Assembly: GCA_023375785.1 (NCBI GenBank)
Contig: SZWC01004754.1
Coordinates: forward strand, 57,146-82,438
Direction: 5' to 3'
Source of the DNA: Penium margaritaceum
Lineage: Eukaryota; Streptophyta; Zygnematophyceae; Desmidiales; Peniaceae
DNA length: 25,293 bases
Part shown: positions 10,640-21,000 of the stretch, one piece after another
Layout of the letters: every line of letters starts with the position of its first letter
How positions within the stretch are numbered: the stretch's first letter is position 1
Translations under genes and position numbers: made by a program
Notes under the pieces: generated by a model
Told to the model about the DNA's origin: nothing
Seen by the model: only the letters and a program-made list of their open reading frames with translations
Database searches by the model: none

Positions 10640-10960
10640 GTGTTTATGACCACCGTGTTTCTGACCACTGTGTTTCCGACCACTGTGTTTGTGACCACTA
10701 TGTTTCTGACCAGTGTGTTTCTGACCAGTGTGTTTCTGATCAGGGTGTTTCTAACCAGTGTGTTTCTGACTACTGTGTTTCTGACCCCTTTGTTTCTGAC
10801 CACTATGTTTCTGACACCTGTGTTTCTGACCACTATGTTTCTGACCATAATGTTTATGAACAGCGTGTTTCTGACCAGTGTCTTTCTGACCAGGGTGTTT
10901 CTGTCCACTGTGTTTCTGACAAATGTGATTCTGACCCATGTGTTTCTGACCACCGTGTTT
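10640..10960 (+). repeat. Segmental duplication D1, right copy (partner 6264-6640)
   Basis: This is the second copy of the block with markers accaccgtg, tttccgacc, ctgactactg, acccctttg, accactatg, gtctttctg, ctgtccactg and acccatgtg. It lacks the internal 75-bp duplication of the left copy and shows additional point changes, for example a gaccataatg monomer. The edges are approximate. Confidence 0.72.
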
Positions 10961-11510
10961 CTGACCAATGTGTTCCTGACCAGTGTGTTTCTGACCAGTG
11001 TGTTTTCACCACTTTGTTTCTGACCAGTGTGTTTCTCACCACTGTGTTTCTGACAACTGTGTTTCTGAGCACTGTGTTTCTGACCACTGTGTTTCTGACC
11101 ACTGTGTTTCTGACCACTGTGTTTCTGACCCCTGTGTTCCTGATTATTGCGTTTCTGACCAGTGTGTTTCTGACAGCTGTGTTTCTGACCACTGTATTTC
11201 TGACCAGTGTCTTTCTGACCAGTGTGTTTCTGACCACTATGTTTCTTACCACTGTTTTTCTGACCACTGTGTTTCTAACCTGTATTTTCTGACCACTACG
11301 TTGCTCACCACTGTGTTTCTGACCTCTGTGTTTTTGACCGCTGTGTTTCTAACCACTGTGTTTCTGACCACTGTGTTTCTGACCAGTGTGTTTCTGACCA
11401 GTGTGTTTCTGACCTCTGTATTTCTGACCAGTGTGTTTCTGACCACTGTTTCTGACCACTGTGTTTCTGACCACTGTGTTTCTGACCAGTGTATTTCTGA
11501 CCAGTGTGTT

Positions 11511-12582
11511 CAAGATGGATAGTTTCATGTGTGAGCTTGGGTTCAAGCGCTACGACGCCGATCACAGCGTGTACGTGCTTAATCAGCCAGGACTCCACCA
11601 AATTGGCGTCCTCTACGCGGATGACCTCATCCTTGTGTCTTCGGATGAGGAGGAGCTCAAGAGCGTGAAGCAACAGCTTGGCGGCTGGTTCAATATGACA
11701 GACATGGGTGAGCTTGAGCACTACCTTGGCATCGCCATCAAGAGGGACCGCAAAGCACGCACGCTGGAGATGGACCAAGAAAAACATGTGCAGGAGGTGC
11801 TCCGCCGCTACAACATGGAGGAGTGCAACCCCATCGGCACACCTTTGACAACGACATGTGAGCTGCGCTTGAGCATGGGCCCAGGCACGGAGGACGAGAA
11901 GGCGGAGATGGCCGGAGTACCATACCAGTCCGCAGTTGGCAGCATGATGTATACCAGTCACCTTGCCTTTGCAGAAGGACAGGTGAGACGCTATGTTGCT
12001 GATCCGGGGCCGCTACATTGGCAAGCGGTGAAGAGAATCCTCCGCTACTTGAAGGCAACGACACATTCGCGACTTGTGTTTGGAGGGGGAGCGCGGACTG
12101 ACTTCCTCGAGTTGGTTGGCTACTATGATACTGACTGGGCAAGTGACGTTGATGACCGCAAGTCAACATCAGGCTATGTTTTTGTGCTTGGTGGTGCAGC
12201 GGTGTCTTGGGCAAGCTTGAAGCAGGACCGTGTGGCTCTATCTAGCACTGAGGCGCAGTATATTGCACTCGCGGAAGCCGCAAAGGAGGCACTATAGCTG
12301 CCAGGATTGCTCAAGGAGAATGTGGTGCCGCAAGAGAAGCTAACGGCACTCAATGTTGACAACATGAGTGCCATCAGCCTGACCAAGAAACCTGTGCTAC
12401 ACCGGAGGACCAAGTACATAGAGACCCGGCATCACTTTGCATGAGACCTTGTTGCAAAGGGTGATGTGGTGCGTGTGCATTGCGGCACGAAGAGCATGCT
12501 TGCTGATGCCATGACAAAGACGCAACCCAAGGACATGCATGATGCTACTTGTATGGAGCTTGGGCTTTCCCAAGCCTCTTGA
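11511..12582 (+). pseudogene. pol: Copia pol fragment: RT C-terminal half plus RNase H (E2), two in-frame stops
   Basis: The frame starts at the satellite junction and runs 357 codons. First comes the C-terminal part of copia reverse transcriptase: KMDSFMCELGFKR, the catalytic YADD (11614-11625), then WFNMTDMGELEHYLGI and NPIGTPL. The connection follows (PYQSAVGSMMY, HWQAVKRILRYLKAT). RNase H has DTDWASD with the first Asp, DDRKSTSGY, SSTEAQYIAL with the Glu, VDNMSAI, TKYIETRHHF and TKSMLADAMTK. A TAG at 12295-12297 and a TGA at 12442-12444 interrupt the frame; the similarity continues in the same frame after each, so they are point changes. The stretch after GSMMY looks a few residues short for the family. 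The upstream RT half with its first catalytic Asp is missing. The plus-strand satellite frame VFLTS runs straight into this frame, which is coincidental. Confidence 0.95.
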
Positions 12583-12622
12583 GTTGCATGCTGAGCATGG
12601 ACAACTGCCATGGGTGACGCGC

Positions 12623-12633
12623 AAGGGGGAGAT
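12623..12633 (+). other. Polypurine tract of E2
   Basis: AAGGGGGAGAT lies directly before the LTR start TGTTGG. This is the expected primer site for plus-strand DNA synthesis and it sets the inner LTR edge. Forty bases of spacer separate it from the pol stop codon at 12580-12582. Confidence 0.85.
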
Positions 12634-12693
12634 TGTTGGAGTGATGCTCCTCACCATGGCAGGAGTGACTCCAAAAAGGAACACCAAAAAGAC

Positions 12694-12765
12694 AAGCCTT
12701 AGTGGCTTAGTGGTTAATGGTGTCCACCTCTAGAGGCAGGGGACCGGGTTCAAGTCCCACAAGAT
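12694..12765 (+). other. tRNA-like segment inside E2 LTR (pol III A and B boxes)
   Basis: The A box TGGCTTAGTGG (12703-12713) fits TRGYNNANNNG, and the B box GGTTCAAGTCC (12747-12757) fits the tRNA T-arm consensus, with three G-C pairs closing the loop. The spacing is that of a tRNA. The anticodon-arm region (about 12723-12740) and the acceptor stem do not fold well, so it is not a functional tRNA. It sits 60-130 bases into the LTR, in sense. It is either a tRNA-derived SINE remnant or a captured internal polymerase III promoter. Confidence 0.6.
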
Positions 12766-12843
12766 GAAATTATGCCCTGCCTCAAGGGATGTGGAAAATA
12801 GATGCCACGAAGCTAGCTCAACCTCTAGAGTTCCTCTTTAAGT

Positions 12844-12891
12844 TTCTAGAAGGCCAGGTGAGGGTCCAGGAAGGTGGCACACCTTCTAGAA
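12844..12891 (+). promoter_or_regulatory. Two TTCTAGAA palindromes in E2 U3 (heat-shock-element-like)
   Basis: TTCTAGAA occurs at 12844-12851 and 12884-12891. A related TTCTGGAA lies at 13104-13111, 17 bases before the TATA box. Each fits the nTTCnnGAAn core bound by heat-shock factors, although a full element needs at least three alternating pentamers and none is complete here. They may instead be simple CTAGAAG-rich repeats. This is a suggestion from motif shape only. Confidence 0.25.
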
Positions 12892-13127
12892 GGGGTGACT
12901 TGTCCTACAAGGCATCTAGAGGTGTCTTGGTCTTCTGTATACCTTCCTTCCTACTAGAAGCAAACTGAGGAATATAGGAAGGGGCAGAAGCTACTAGAGA
13001 AGGGGAGAGATGCCTTCCTAGGTGGGAAAAGGACAGCCTACCAAAGAGCACTCTAGAAGCCATAAAATCTGTTAGGAAGCTCCAAATCTTGCATGCTTTG
13101 GTGTTCTGGAAAGCTTATATCAGTGGC

Positions 13128-13134
13128 TATAAAA
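13128..13134 (+). promoter_or_regulatory. TATA box of E2 LTR promoter
   Basis: TATAAAA lies about 495 bases into the LTR, preceded by C and followed by T. It is the likely RNA polymerase II promoter of the element, with the transcript expected to start near 13160 and to run out of the LTR into the minisatellite. Confidence 0.6.
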
Positions 13135-13332
13135 TGCCATTGCTTGTGAGCCTTGATCAAGTGTTCATTTCCAGTCCATTGAGGCTAAAACTATTGCCTC
13201 GCTCTCTGACCAGATTTTCCCATCCTTGGAACCAGTTGCCTCCATAGTTTCAGTCTCCCCAAAAACAGTTGGTGGTGTGAACCAGCCACCGCTAGGGACC
13301 GTCCAGGGTGCACACTCACCCTCAGGCCAACA

Positions 13333-13337
13333 TTTCT
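13333..13337. other. Target-site sequence TTTCT at the E2 3' end
   Basis: The five bases directly after the terminal CCAACA of the E2 LTR are TTTCT, part of the satellite unit. These are the same five bases that adjoin the LTR end of E1 on the plus strand, although the elements point in opposite directions. The left-hand partner is not visible because of the 5' truncation. Confidence 0.55.
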
Positions 13338-13765
13338 GACCACTGTGTTTCTGACTAGTGTGTTTCTGACTAGTGTATTTCTGACCACAGTGTTTCTGAC
13401 CAGTGTGTTTCTGACCACTGTGTTTCCGACCACCGTGTTTCTGACCAGTGTGTTTCTGACCACTGTGTTTCTGACTAGTGTATTTCTGACCACAGTGTTT
13501 CTGACCAGTGTGTTTCTGACCACTGTGTTTCCGACCACCGTGTTTCTGACCAGTGTGTTTCTGACCACTGTGTTTCTGACCAGTGTGTTTCTGATCAGGG
13601 TGTTTCTGACCACTGTGTTTCTGACCAGTGTGTTTCTCATCACTGTGTTTCTGATACCTCTGTTTCTGACCACCGTGTTTTTGACCACCGTGTTTCTGAC
13701 CACTGTGTTTCTGACCACTGTGTTTCTGATAAGTGTGGTTCTGACCAGTTTGTTTATGACCACTG

Positions 13766-14225
13766 TGTTTCTGACCACAGTGTTTCTGACCAGTGTGTTT
13801 CTGACCACTGTTTTTATAACCAATGTGTTTCTAACCACTGTGTATCCGACCAGTGTGTTTCTGACCAGTGTGTTTCTGACCACTGTGTTTCTGACCAGTG
13901 TGTTTCTGACCACTGTGCTTCTGACCATCGTGTTTCTGACCGGTGTGTTTCTGACCGCTGTGTTTCTGACCAGTGTGTTTGTGACCACTGTGTTTCTGAC
14001 CAGTGTGTTTCTGACCAGTACGCCTCTGACAAGTGTGGTTCTGACCAGTGTGTTTCTGACCGTTGGTTTTTTGACCACTGTGTTTCTAACCACTGTGTTT
14101 CTGATCACTGTGTTTATGACCCCTGTGTTTCTGACCAGTATGTTTCTGACCACTATGTTTCTGGCCAGTGTGTTTCTGACCACTGGGGTTCTGACCAGCG
14201 TGTTTCTGACCACTGTGTTTCTGAC
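13766..14225 (+). repeat. Segmental duplication D3, left copy (partner 16374-16833)
   Basis: Rare markers tatccgacc, gtacgcctctgacaag, gaccgttggtttttt, ctggccag and cactggggttctg occur in this order and again 2608 bp downstream with a constant offset (for example cgcctctgac at 14021 and 16629, and ctggggtt at 14183 and 16791). The copies differ at a few substitutions only. Confidence 0.9.
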
Positions 14226-14580
14226 AAGTGTGTTTCTGACCAGTGTGATCTGACCACTGGGTTTCTGACCAGTGTGTTTCTGACCACTGTGCTTCTGACC
14301 ATCATGTTTCTGACCACTTTGTTTATGACCAATGTGTTTCTGACCACCGTGTTTCTTACCACTGTGTTTCTGACTAGTGTGTTTCTGACTAGTGTATTCC
14401 TGACCAGTGTGTTTCTGACCACTGTGTTTTTGAGCACACTGTTTTTTGACCACTGCGTTTCTGACCAATGTGTTTCTGACCAATGTGTTTTTGACCAGTG
14501 TGTTTCTGACCACTATGTTTATGACCACTGTGTTTCTGACCAGTGGCTTTCTGACCAGTGCGTTTCTGACCACTGTGTTT

Positions 14581-15840
14581 CTGACCAGTGTGTTTCTGAC
14601 CAGTGTGCTTCTGACCACTGTGTTTCTGACCACTGTGTTTCCAACCACTGTGTTTCTGCCCACTGTGTTTCTGACCAGTGTGTTTCTGACCACTGTGTAT
14701 CTGACCAGTGTGTTTTGACCACTGTGTTTCTGACCAGTGTCTTTTTTACCAGTGAGTTTCTGACCACTGTGTTTCAGACCACTGTGTTTCTGACCACTGT
14801 GTTTCCAACCACTGTGTTTCTGACAACTGTGTTTCTGACCAGTGTGTTTCTGGCTTCTATGTTTATGACCACAGTGTGTCTGACAACTGTCTTTCTGACA
14901 GCTGTGTTTTTGTCAAATGTGTTTCTGACCATTGTGTTTCTGACCACTGTGTTTCTGACCACTGTGTTTCTGACCAGTGTGCTTCTGACCAGTGCGTTTC
15001 TGACCACTGTGTTTCTGCCCACTATGTTTCTGACCAGTGTGTTTCTGACAAGTGTGTTTCTGACCAGTGCATTTCTGACCACTGTGTTTCTGACCAGTGT
15101 GTTTCTATCCGCAATGTTTCTACCCACTGTGTTTGTGACCACTGTGTTTATGACCCATGTGTTTCTGACCAGTATGTTTCTGACCACTGTGTTTCTGACC
15201 TGTGTGTTTCTAACCACTTGGGTTCTGACCACTGTGTTTCTGACCACTGTGTTTCTGAACACTGTGTTTCTGACCAGTGTGTTTCCGACAACTGTGTTTC
15301 TGACCACTGTGTTTTTGACCAGTGTGCTTCTGATCAGTGTGTTTCTGACCAGCATTTTTCCGACCAGTGTGTTTCTGACCACTATGTTTCTGACCAGAGT
15401 GTTTCTGACCGCTGGATTTTTGACAACTGTGTTTCTGACCACTGTGTTTCTGACCGCTGTGTTTATGACCCCTCTGTTTCTGACCAGTATGATTCTGACA
15501 AGTGTGTTTTTGACCATTGTGTTTCTGACCACTGCGGTTCTGACCAGTGTGTTTCTAACCACCATGTTTCTGACTAGTGTGTTTCTGACCACTGTGTTTC
15601 TGACCACTGTGTTTCTGACCACTGTGTTTCTAACCTGTGTGTTCCTGACCAGCGTGTTTCGGACCACTCTTTTTCTGACCAGTGTGTTTCTGACCAGTGT
15701 GCTTCTGACCACTGTGTTTCTGACCAATGTGTTTCCGACCATTGTGTTTCTGCCCACTGTGTTTCTGACTAGTGTGCATCTGACCAGTGTGTTTCTGACC
15801 ATTCTGTTTCTGACCAGTGTGTTTCTGACTTCTGTGTTTC
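14581..15840 (+). repeat. Segmental duplication D4, copy A (partner 22243-23517)
   Basis: About 1.26 kb of diverged monomers is repeated as copy B. The offset is 7662 bp at the left end, then exactly 7677 bp from 14711 to 15780 (markers gtgttttgacc, cttttttaccag, tgtctttctgacagctg, ctatccgcaatg, cacttgggttctg, cctctgtttctg, agtgtgcatctg). The 15-bp change of offset is one extra monomer in copy B. At its right end copy A holds a single 60-bp word (15781-15840) that is a 20-copy array in copy B. A 14-bp unit near 14711 is shared by both copies. Confidence 0.95.
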
Positions 15841-16373
15841 TGACCAGTGTGTTTCTGACCACTCTTTTTCTGACCAGTGTGTTTCTGACCAGTGTGCTTC
15901 TGACCACTGTGTTTCTGACCACTGTGTTTCGGACCACTGTGTTTCTGACCACTGTGTTTCTGACCACTGTGCTGCTGACCACTGTGTTTCTTACCACTGT
16001 GTTTCTGACCACTGTGTTTCCGACCACTGTGTTGTTGACCACTGTGTTTCTTACCAGTGTGTTTCGGACCACTGTGTTTCTGACCACTGTGTTTCTGACC
16101 ACTGTGTTTCGGACCACTTTGTTTATGACCACTGTGTTTCTGAGCACAGTGTTTCTGACCACTGTGTTTCTGCCAATTGTGTTTCTATCCACTGTGTTTC
16201 TGACCAGCGTGTTTCTGACCACTGTGTTTCTGACGAGTGTGTTTCTGACCAGTGTGATCTGACCACTGTGTTTCTGACCAGTGTGTTTCTGACCACTGTG
16301 CTTCTGACCACCATGTTTCTGAACACTTTGTTTATGACCACTGTGTTTCTGACCACTGTGTTTCTGACCACTG

Positions 16374-16833
16374 TGTTTCTGACCACAGTGTTTCTGACCA
16401 GTGTGTTTCTGACCACTGTAGTTCTAACCACTGTGTTTCTAACCACTGTGTATCCGACCAGTGTGTTTCTGACCAGTGTGTTTCTGACCACTGTGTTTCT
16501 GACCAGTGTGTTTCTGACCACTGTGCTTCTGACCATCGTGTTTCTCACCAGTGTGTTTCTGACCGCTGTGTTTCTGACCAGTGTGTTTGTGACCACTGTG
16601 TTTCTGACCGGTGTGTTTCTGACCAGTACGCCTCTGACAAGTGTGGTTCTGACCAGTGTGTTTCTGACCGTTGGTTTTTTTACCACTGTGTTTCTGACCA
16701 CTGTGTTTCTGATCACTGTGTTTATGACCCCTGTGTTTCTGACCAGTATGTTTCTGACCACTATGTTTCTGGCCAGTGTGTTTCTGACCACTGGGGTTCT
16801 GACCAGTGTGTTTCTGACCACTGTGTTTCTGAC
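16374..16833 (+). repeat. Segmental duplication D3, right copy (partner 13766-14225)
   Basis: This copy has the tatccgacc, gtacgcctctgacaag, gaccgttggtttttt and cactggggttctg markers in the same order at offset 2608. Just upstream it has two more monomers than the left copy (offset 2578 at the tttatgacc marker), so collinearity begins at about 16374. Confidence 0.9.
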
Positions 16834-18015
16834 CACTGTGTTTCTAACCAGTGTGTTTCTGACCAGTGTGTTTATGAGCACTGTGTTTCTGACCACTGTG
16901 TTTGTGACCACTGTGTTTCTGACCAGTGTGTTTCTGACCACTGTATTTCTGACTACCATGTTTATGACCACTGTATTTCTGACCACTATGTTTATGACCA
17001 TTGTGTTTATAAACACTGTGTTTCTCACCAGTGTGTTTCTGACCAGTGTGCTCGTGACCACTGTGCTTCTTACAATTGTGTTCTGTCCAGTGTTTTTTCT
17101 GACCGTTGTGTTTCTGACCACTGTCCTTCTGACCACTGTGTTTCTTACCACTGTCTCTGGGACCACTGTGTTTCTGACCAGTGCGTTTCTGACCACTGTG
17201 TTTCTGACCACTGTGTTTCTGACCACTGGGTTTCTGACCGGGATGTTTTTGACCACTGTGTTTCTGACCACTGTGTTAATGACCAGTGTGTTTCTGACCG
17301 GTGTGTTTCTGAGCACTGTGTTTCTGACCACTGTGTTTCTGACCACAGTGTTTCTGATCAGTGTGTTTCTGTCCAGCGTGTTTCCGACCACTGTCATTCT
17401 GACCAGTGTCTTTCTGACCAGTGTGCTTCTGACCACTGTGTTTCTGACCAGTGAGTTTCTGACCACTGTGTTTCTGACCGCTGTGTTTCTGACCGGTGTG
17501 TTTCTGACCAGTGTGTTTCTGACCACTGTGTTTCTGACCACTGTGTTCCTGACTACTGTGTTTCTGGACAGTGCGATCTGACCACTGTGTTTCTGACCAG
17601 TGTGTTTCTGACCACTGTGCTTCTGACCACCGTGTTTCTGAACACTGTGTTTCTGACCACTGTGTTTATGACCACTGTGTTTCTGACCACTGTGTTTCTG
17701 ACCAGTGTCTTTCCGACCAGTGTGTTTGTGACCACTGTGTTTCTTACAAGTGTGTTTCTGACCAGTGTGTTTCTGACCACTATGTTTCTGACCACTGTGC
17801 TTCTGACCACTGTGCTTCTTACCACTGTGTTTCTGACCACTACGTTTCTGACTAGCGTGTTCCTGACCACTGTGTTTATGACCCCTGTGATTCTGACCAG
17901 TATGTTTCTGACCACTATGTTTCTGACCGGTGTGTTTCTGACCAGTGCGTTTCTGACCAGTGTGTTTCTAACCAGTGTGTTCCTGACCAGTGTGTTTCTG
18001 ATCAACGTGTTTCCG

Positions 18016-21000
18016 ACCACTGTGTTGTTGACCACTGTGTTTCTCACCACTGTGTTTCGGACCACTGTGTTGTTGACCACTGTGTTTCTCACCACTGTGT
18101 TTCGGACCACTGTGTTGTTGACCACTGTGTTTCTCACCACTGTGTTTCGGACCACTGTGTTGTTGACCACTGTGTTTCTCACCACTGTGTTTCGGACCAC
18201 TGTGTTGTTGACCACTGTGTTTCTCACCACTGTGTTTCGGACCACTGTGTTGTTGACCACTGTGTTTCTCACCACTGTGTTTCGGACCACTGTGTTGTTG
18301 ACCACTGTGTTTCTCACCACTGTGTTTCGGACCACTGTGTTGTTGACCACTGTGTTTCTCACCACTGTGTTTCGGACCACTGTGTTGTTGACCACTGTGT
18401 TTCTCACCACTGTGTTTCGGACCACTGTGTTGTTGACCACTGTGTTTCTCACCACTGTGTTTCGGACCACTGTGTTGTTGACCACTGTGTTTCTCACCAC
18501 TGTGTTTCGGACCACTGTGTTGTTGACCACTGTGTTTCTCACCACTGTGTTTCGGACCACTGTGTTGTTGACCACTGTGTTTCTCACCACTGTGTTTCGG
18601 ACCACTGTGTTGTTGACCACTGTGTTTCTCACCACTGTGTTTCGGACCACTGTGTTGTTGACCACTGTGTTTCTCACCACTGTGTTTCGGACCACTGTGT
18701 TGTTGACCACTGTGTTTCTCACCACTGTGTTTCGGACCACTGTGTTGTTGACCACTGTGTTTCTCACCACTGTGTTTCGGACCACTGTGTTGTTGACCAC
18801 TGTGTTTCTCACCACTGTGTTTCGGACCACTGTGTTGTTGACCACTGTGTTTCTCACCACTGTGTTTCGGACCACTGTGTTGTTGACCACTGTGTTTCTC
18901 ACCACTGTGTTTCGGACCACTGTGTTGTTGACCACTGTGTTTCTCACCACTGTGTTTCGGACCACTGTGTTGTTGACCACTGTGTTTCTCACCACTGTGT
19001 TTCGGACCACTGTGTTGTTGACCACTGTGTTTCTCACCACTGTGTTTCGGACCACTGTGTTGTTGACCACTGTGTTTCTCACCACTGTGTTTCGGACCAC
19101 TGTGTTGTTGACCACTGTGTTTCTCACCACTGTGTTTCGGACCACTGTGTTGTTGACCACTGTGTTTCTCACCACTGTGTTTCGGACCACTGTGTTGTTG
19201 ACCACTGTGTTTCTCACCACTGTGTTTCGGACCACTGTGTTGTTGACCACTGTGTTTCTCACCACTGTGTTTCGGACCACTGTGTTGTTGACCACTGTGT
19301 TTCTCACCACTGTGTTTCGGACCACTGTGTTGTTGACCACTGTGTTTCTCACCACTGTGTTTCGGACCACTGTGTTGTTGACCACTGTGTTTCTCACCAC
19401 TGTGTTTCGGACCACTGTGTTGTTGACCACTGTGTTTCTCACCACTGTGTTTCGGACCACTGTGTTGTTGACCACTGTGTTTCTCACCACTGTGTTTCGG
19501 ACCACTGTGTTGTTGACCACTGTGTTTCTCACCACTGTGTTTCGGACCACTGTGTTGTTGACCACTGTGTTTCTCACCACTGTGTTTCGGACCACTGTGT
19601 TGTTGACCACTGTGTTTCTCACCACTGTGTTTCGGACCACTGTGTTGTTGACCACTGTGTTTCTCACCACTGTGTTTCGGACCACTGTGTTGTTGACCAC
19701 TGTGTTTCTCACCACTGTGTTTCGGACCACTGTGTTGTTGACCACTGTGTTTCTCACCACTGTGTTTCGGACCACTGTGTTGTTGACCACTGTGTTTCTC
19801 ACCACTGTGTTTCGGACCACTGTGTTGTTGACCACTGTGTTTCTCACCACTGTGTTTCGGACCACTGTGTTGTTGACCACTGTGTTTCTCACCACTGTGT
19901 TTCGGACCACTGTGTTGTTGACCACTGTGTTTCTCACCACTGTGTTTCGGACCACTGTGTTGTTGACCACTGTGTTTCTCACCACTGTGTTTCGGACCAC
20001 TGTGTTGTTGACCACTGTGTTTCTCACCACTGTGTTTCGGACCACTGTGTTGTTGACCACTGTGTTTCTCACCACTGTGTTTCGGACCACTGTGTTGTTG
20101 ACCACTGTGTTTCTCACCACTGTGTTTCGGACCACTGTGTTGTTGACCACTGTGTTTCTCACCACTGTGTTTCGGACCACTGTGTTGTTGACCACTGTGT
20201 TTCTCACCACTGTGTTTCGGACCACTGTGTTGTTGACCACTGTGTTTCTCACCACTGTGTTTCGGACCACTGTGTTGTTGACCACTGTGTTTCTCACCAC
20301 TGTGTTTCGGACCACTGTGTTGTTGACCACTGTGTTTCTCACCACTGTGTTTCGGACCACTGTGTTGTTGACCACTGTGTTTCTCACCACTGTGTTTCGG
20401 ACCACTGTGTTGTTGACCACTGTGTTTCTCACCACTGTGTTTCGGACCACTGTGTTGTTGACCACTGTGTTTCTCACCACTGTGTTTCGGACCACTGTGT
20501 TGTTGACCACTGTGTTTCTCACCACTGTGTTTCGGACCACTGTGTTGTTGACCACTGTGTTTCTCACCACTGTGTTTCGGACCACTGTGTTGTTGACCAC
20601 TGTGTTTCTCACCACTGTGTTTCGGACCACTGTGTTGTTGACCACTGTGTTTCTCACCACTGTGTTTCGGACCACTGTGTTGTTGACCACTGTGTTTCTC
20701 ACCACTGTGTTTCGGACCACTGTGTTGTTGACCACTGTGTTTCTCACCACTGTGTTTCGGACCACTGTGTTGTTGACCACTGTGTTTCTCACCACTGTGT
20801 TTCGGACCACTGTGTTGTTGACCACTGTGTTTCTCACCACTGTGTTTCGGACCACTGTGTTGTTGACCACTGTGTTTCTCACCACTGTGTTTCGGACCAC
20901 TGTGTTGTTGACCACTGTGTTTCTCACCACTGTGTTTCGGACCACTGTGTTGTTGACCACTGTGTTTCTCACCACTGTGTTTCGGACCACTGTGTTGTTG

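Larger units (their letters stand above)
4808..11510 (+). repeat. 15-bp minisatellite array, segment 2
   Basis: The same 15-bp unit continues in the same orientation between E1 and E2. Diverged monomers dominate, but this segment also holds several block duplications, a 75-bp higher-order repeat and a homogeneous 27-unit run, listed separately. Phase breaks are seen near 5090, 5983, 7312-7390, 10570, 11005 and 11452, some of them at visible block edges. The right end stops within a unit at 11510, where E2 coding sequence begins. No gene is present. Confidence 0.97.
11511..13332 (+). mobile_element. E2: 5'-truncated Ty1/copia LTR retrotransposon fragment
   Basis: This 1822-bp insert reads in the plus direction: the second half of copia reverse transcriptase, RNase H, the pol stop (12580-12582), a polypurine tract (12623-12633) and a 699-bp LTR bounded by TGTTGG and CCAACA. 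The 5' LTR, gag, protease, integrase and the N-terminal half of RT are absent. The left junction cuts into a satellite unit at 11510/11511. The right edge is the exact LTR end followed by satellite TTTCT. Pol carries two in-frame stops, so the copy is dead. Protein and LTR differ from E1, so the two are independent insertions of different families. Confidence 0.93.
12634..13332 (+). repeat. E2 3' LTR (699 bp, TGTTGG...CCAACA)
   Basis: The LTR starts TGTTGG right after the polypurine tract and ends CCAACA right before the minisatellite, a perfect 6-bp terminal inverted repeat of the TG...CA type. A TATA box lies at 13128-13134, so U3 is about 500 bp and R-U5 about 170 bp. U3 contains a tRNA-like segment near its start and repeated CTAGAAG-type motifs. 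Antisense open frames of 80-160 codons over this region and over pol have no recognisable domain and are rejected. Confidence 0.88.

Noticed and set aside
11461..11511. Satellite-encoded N-terminus fused to copia pol as a new gene
   Set aside because: The in-frame join at the junction is one of several frames open in the satellite, and the downstream pol has two in-frame stops. No promoter or start context supports expression.
11738..12687. Antisense open frames of 81-158 codons opposite E2 pol and LTR
   Set aside because: They are shadows of the clearly homologous plus-strand copia coding sequence and contain no domain of their own.
12694..12765. Functional tRNA gene on the plus strand
   Set aside because: A and B boxes are good, but the anticodon arm and the acceptor stem do not fold as a cloverleaf.
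3636..13332. E1 and E2 as LINE-type retroposons because of their 5' truncation
   Set aside because: The protein motifs (YADD-type copia RT, DDRKSTSGY RNase H), polypurine tracts and TG...CA LTRs identify Ty1/copia elements, and there is no poly(A) tail.
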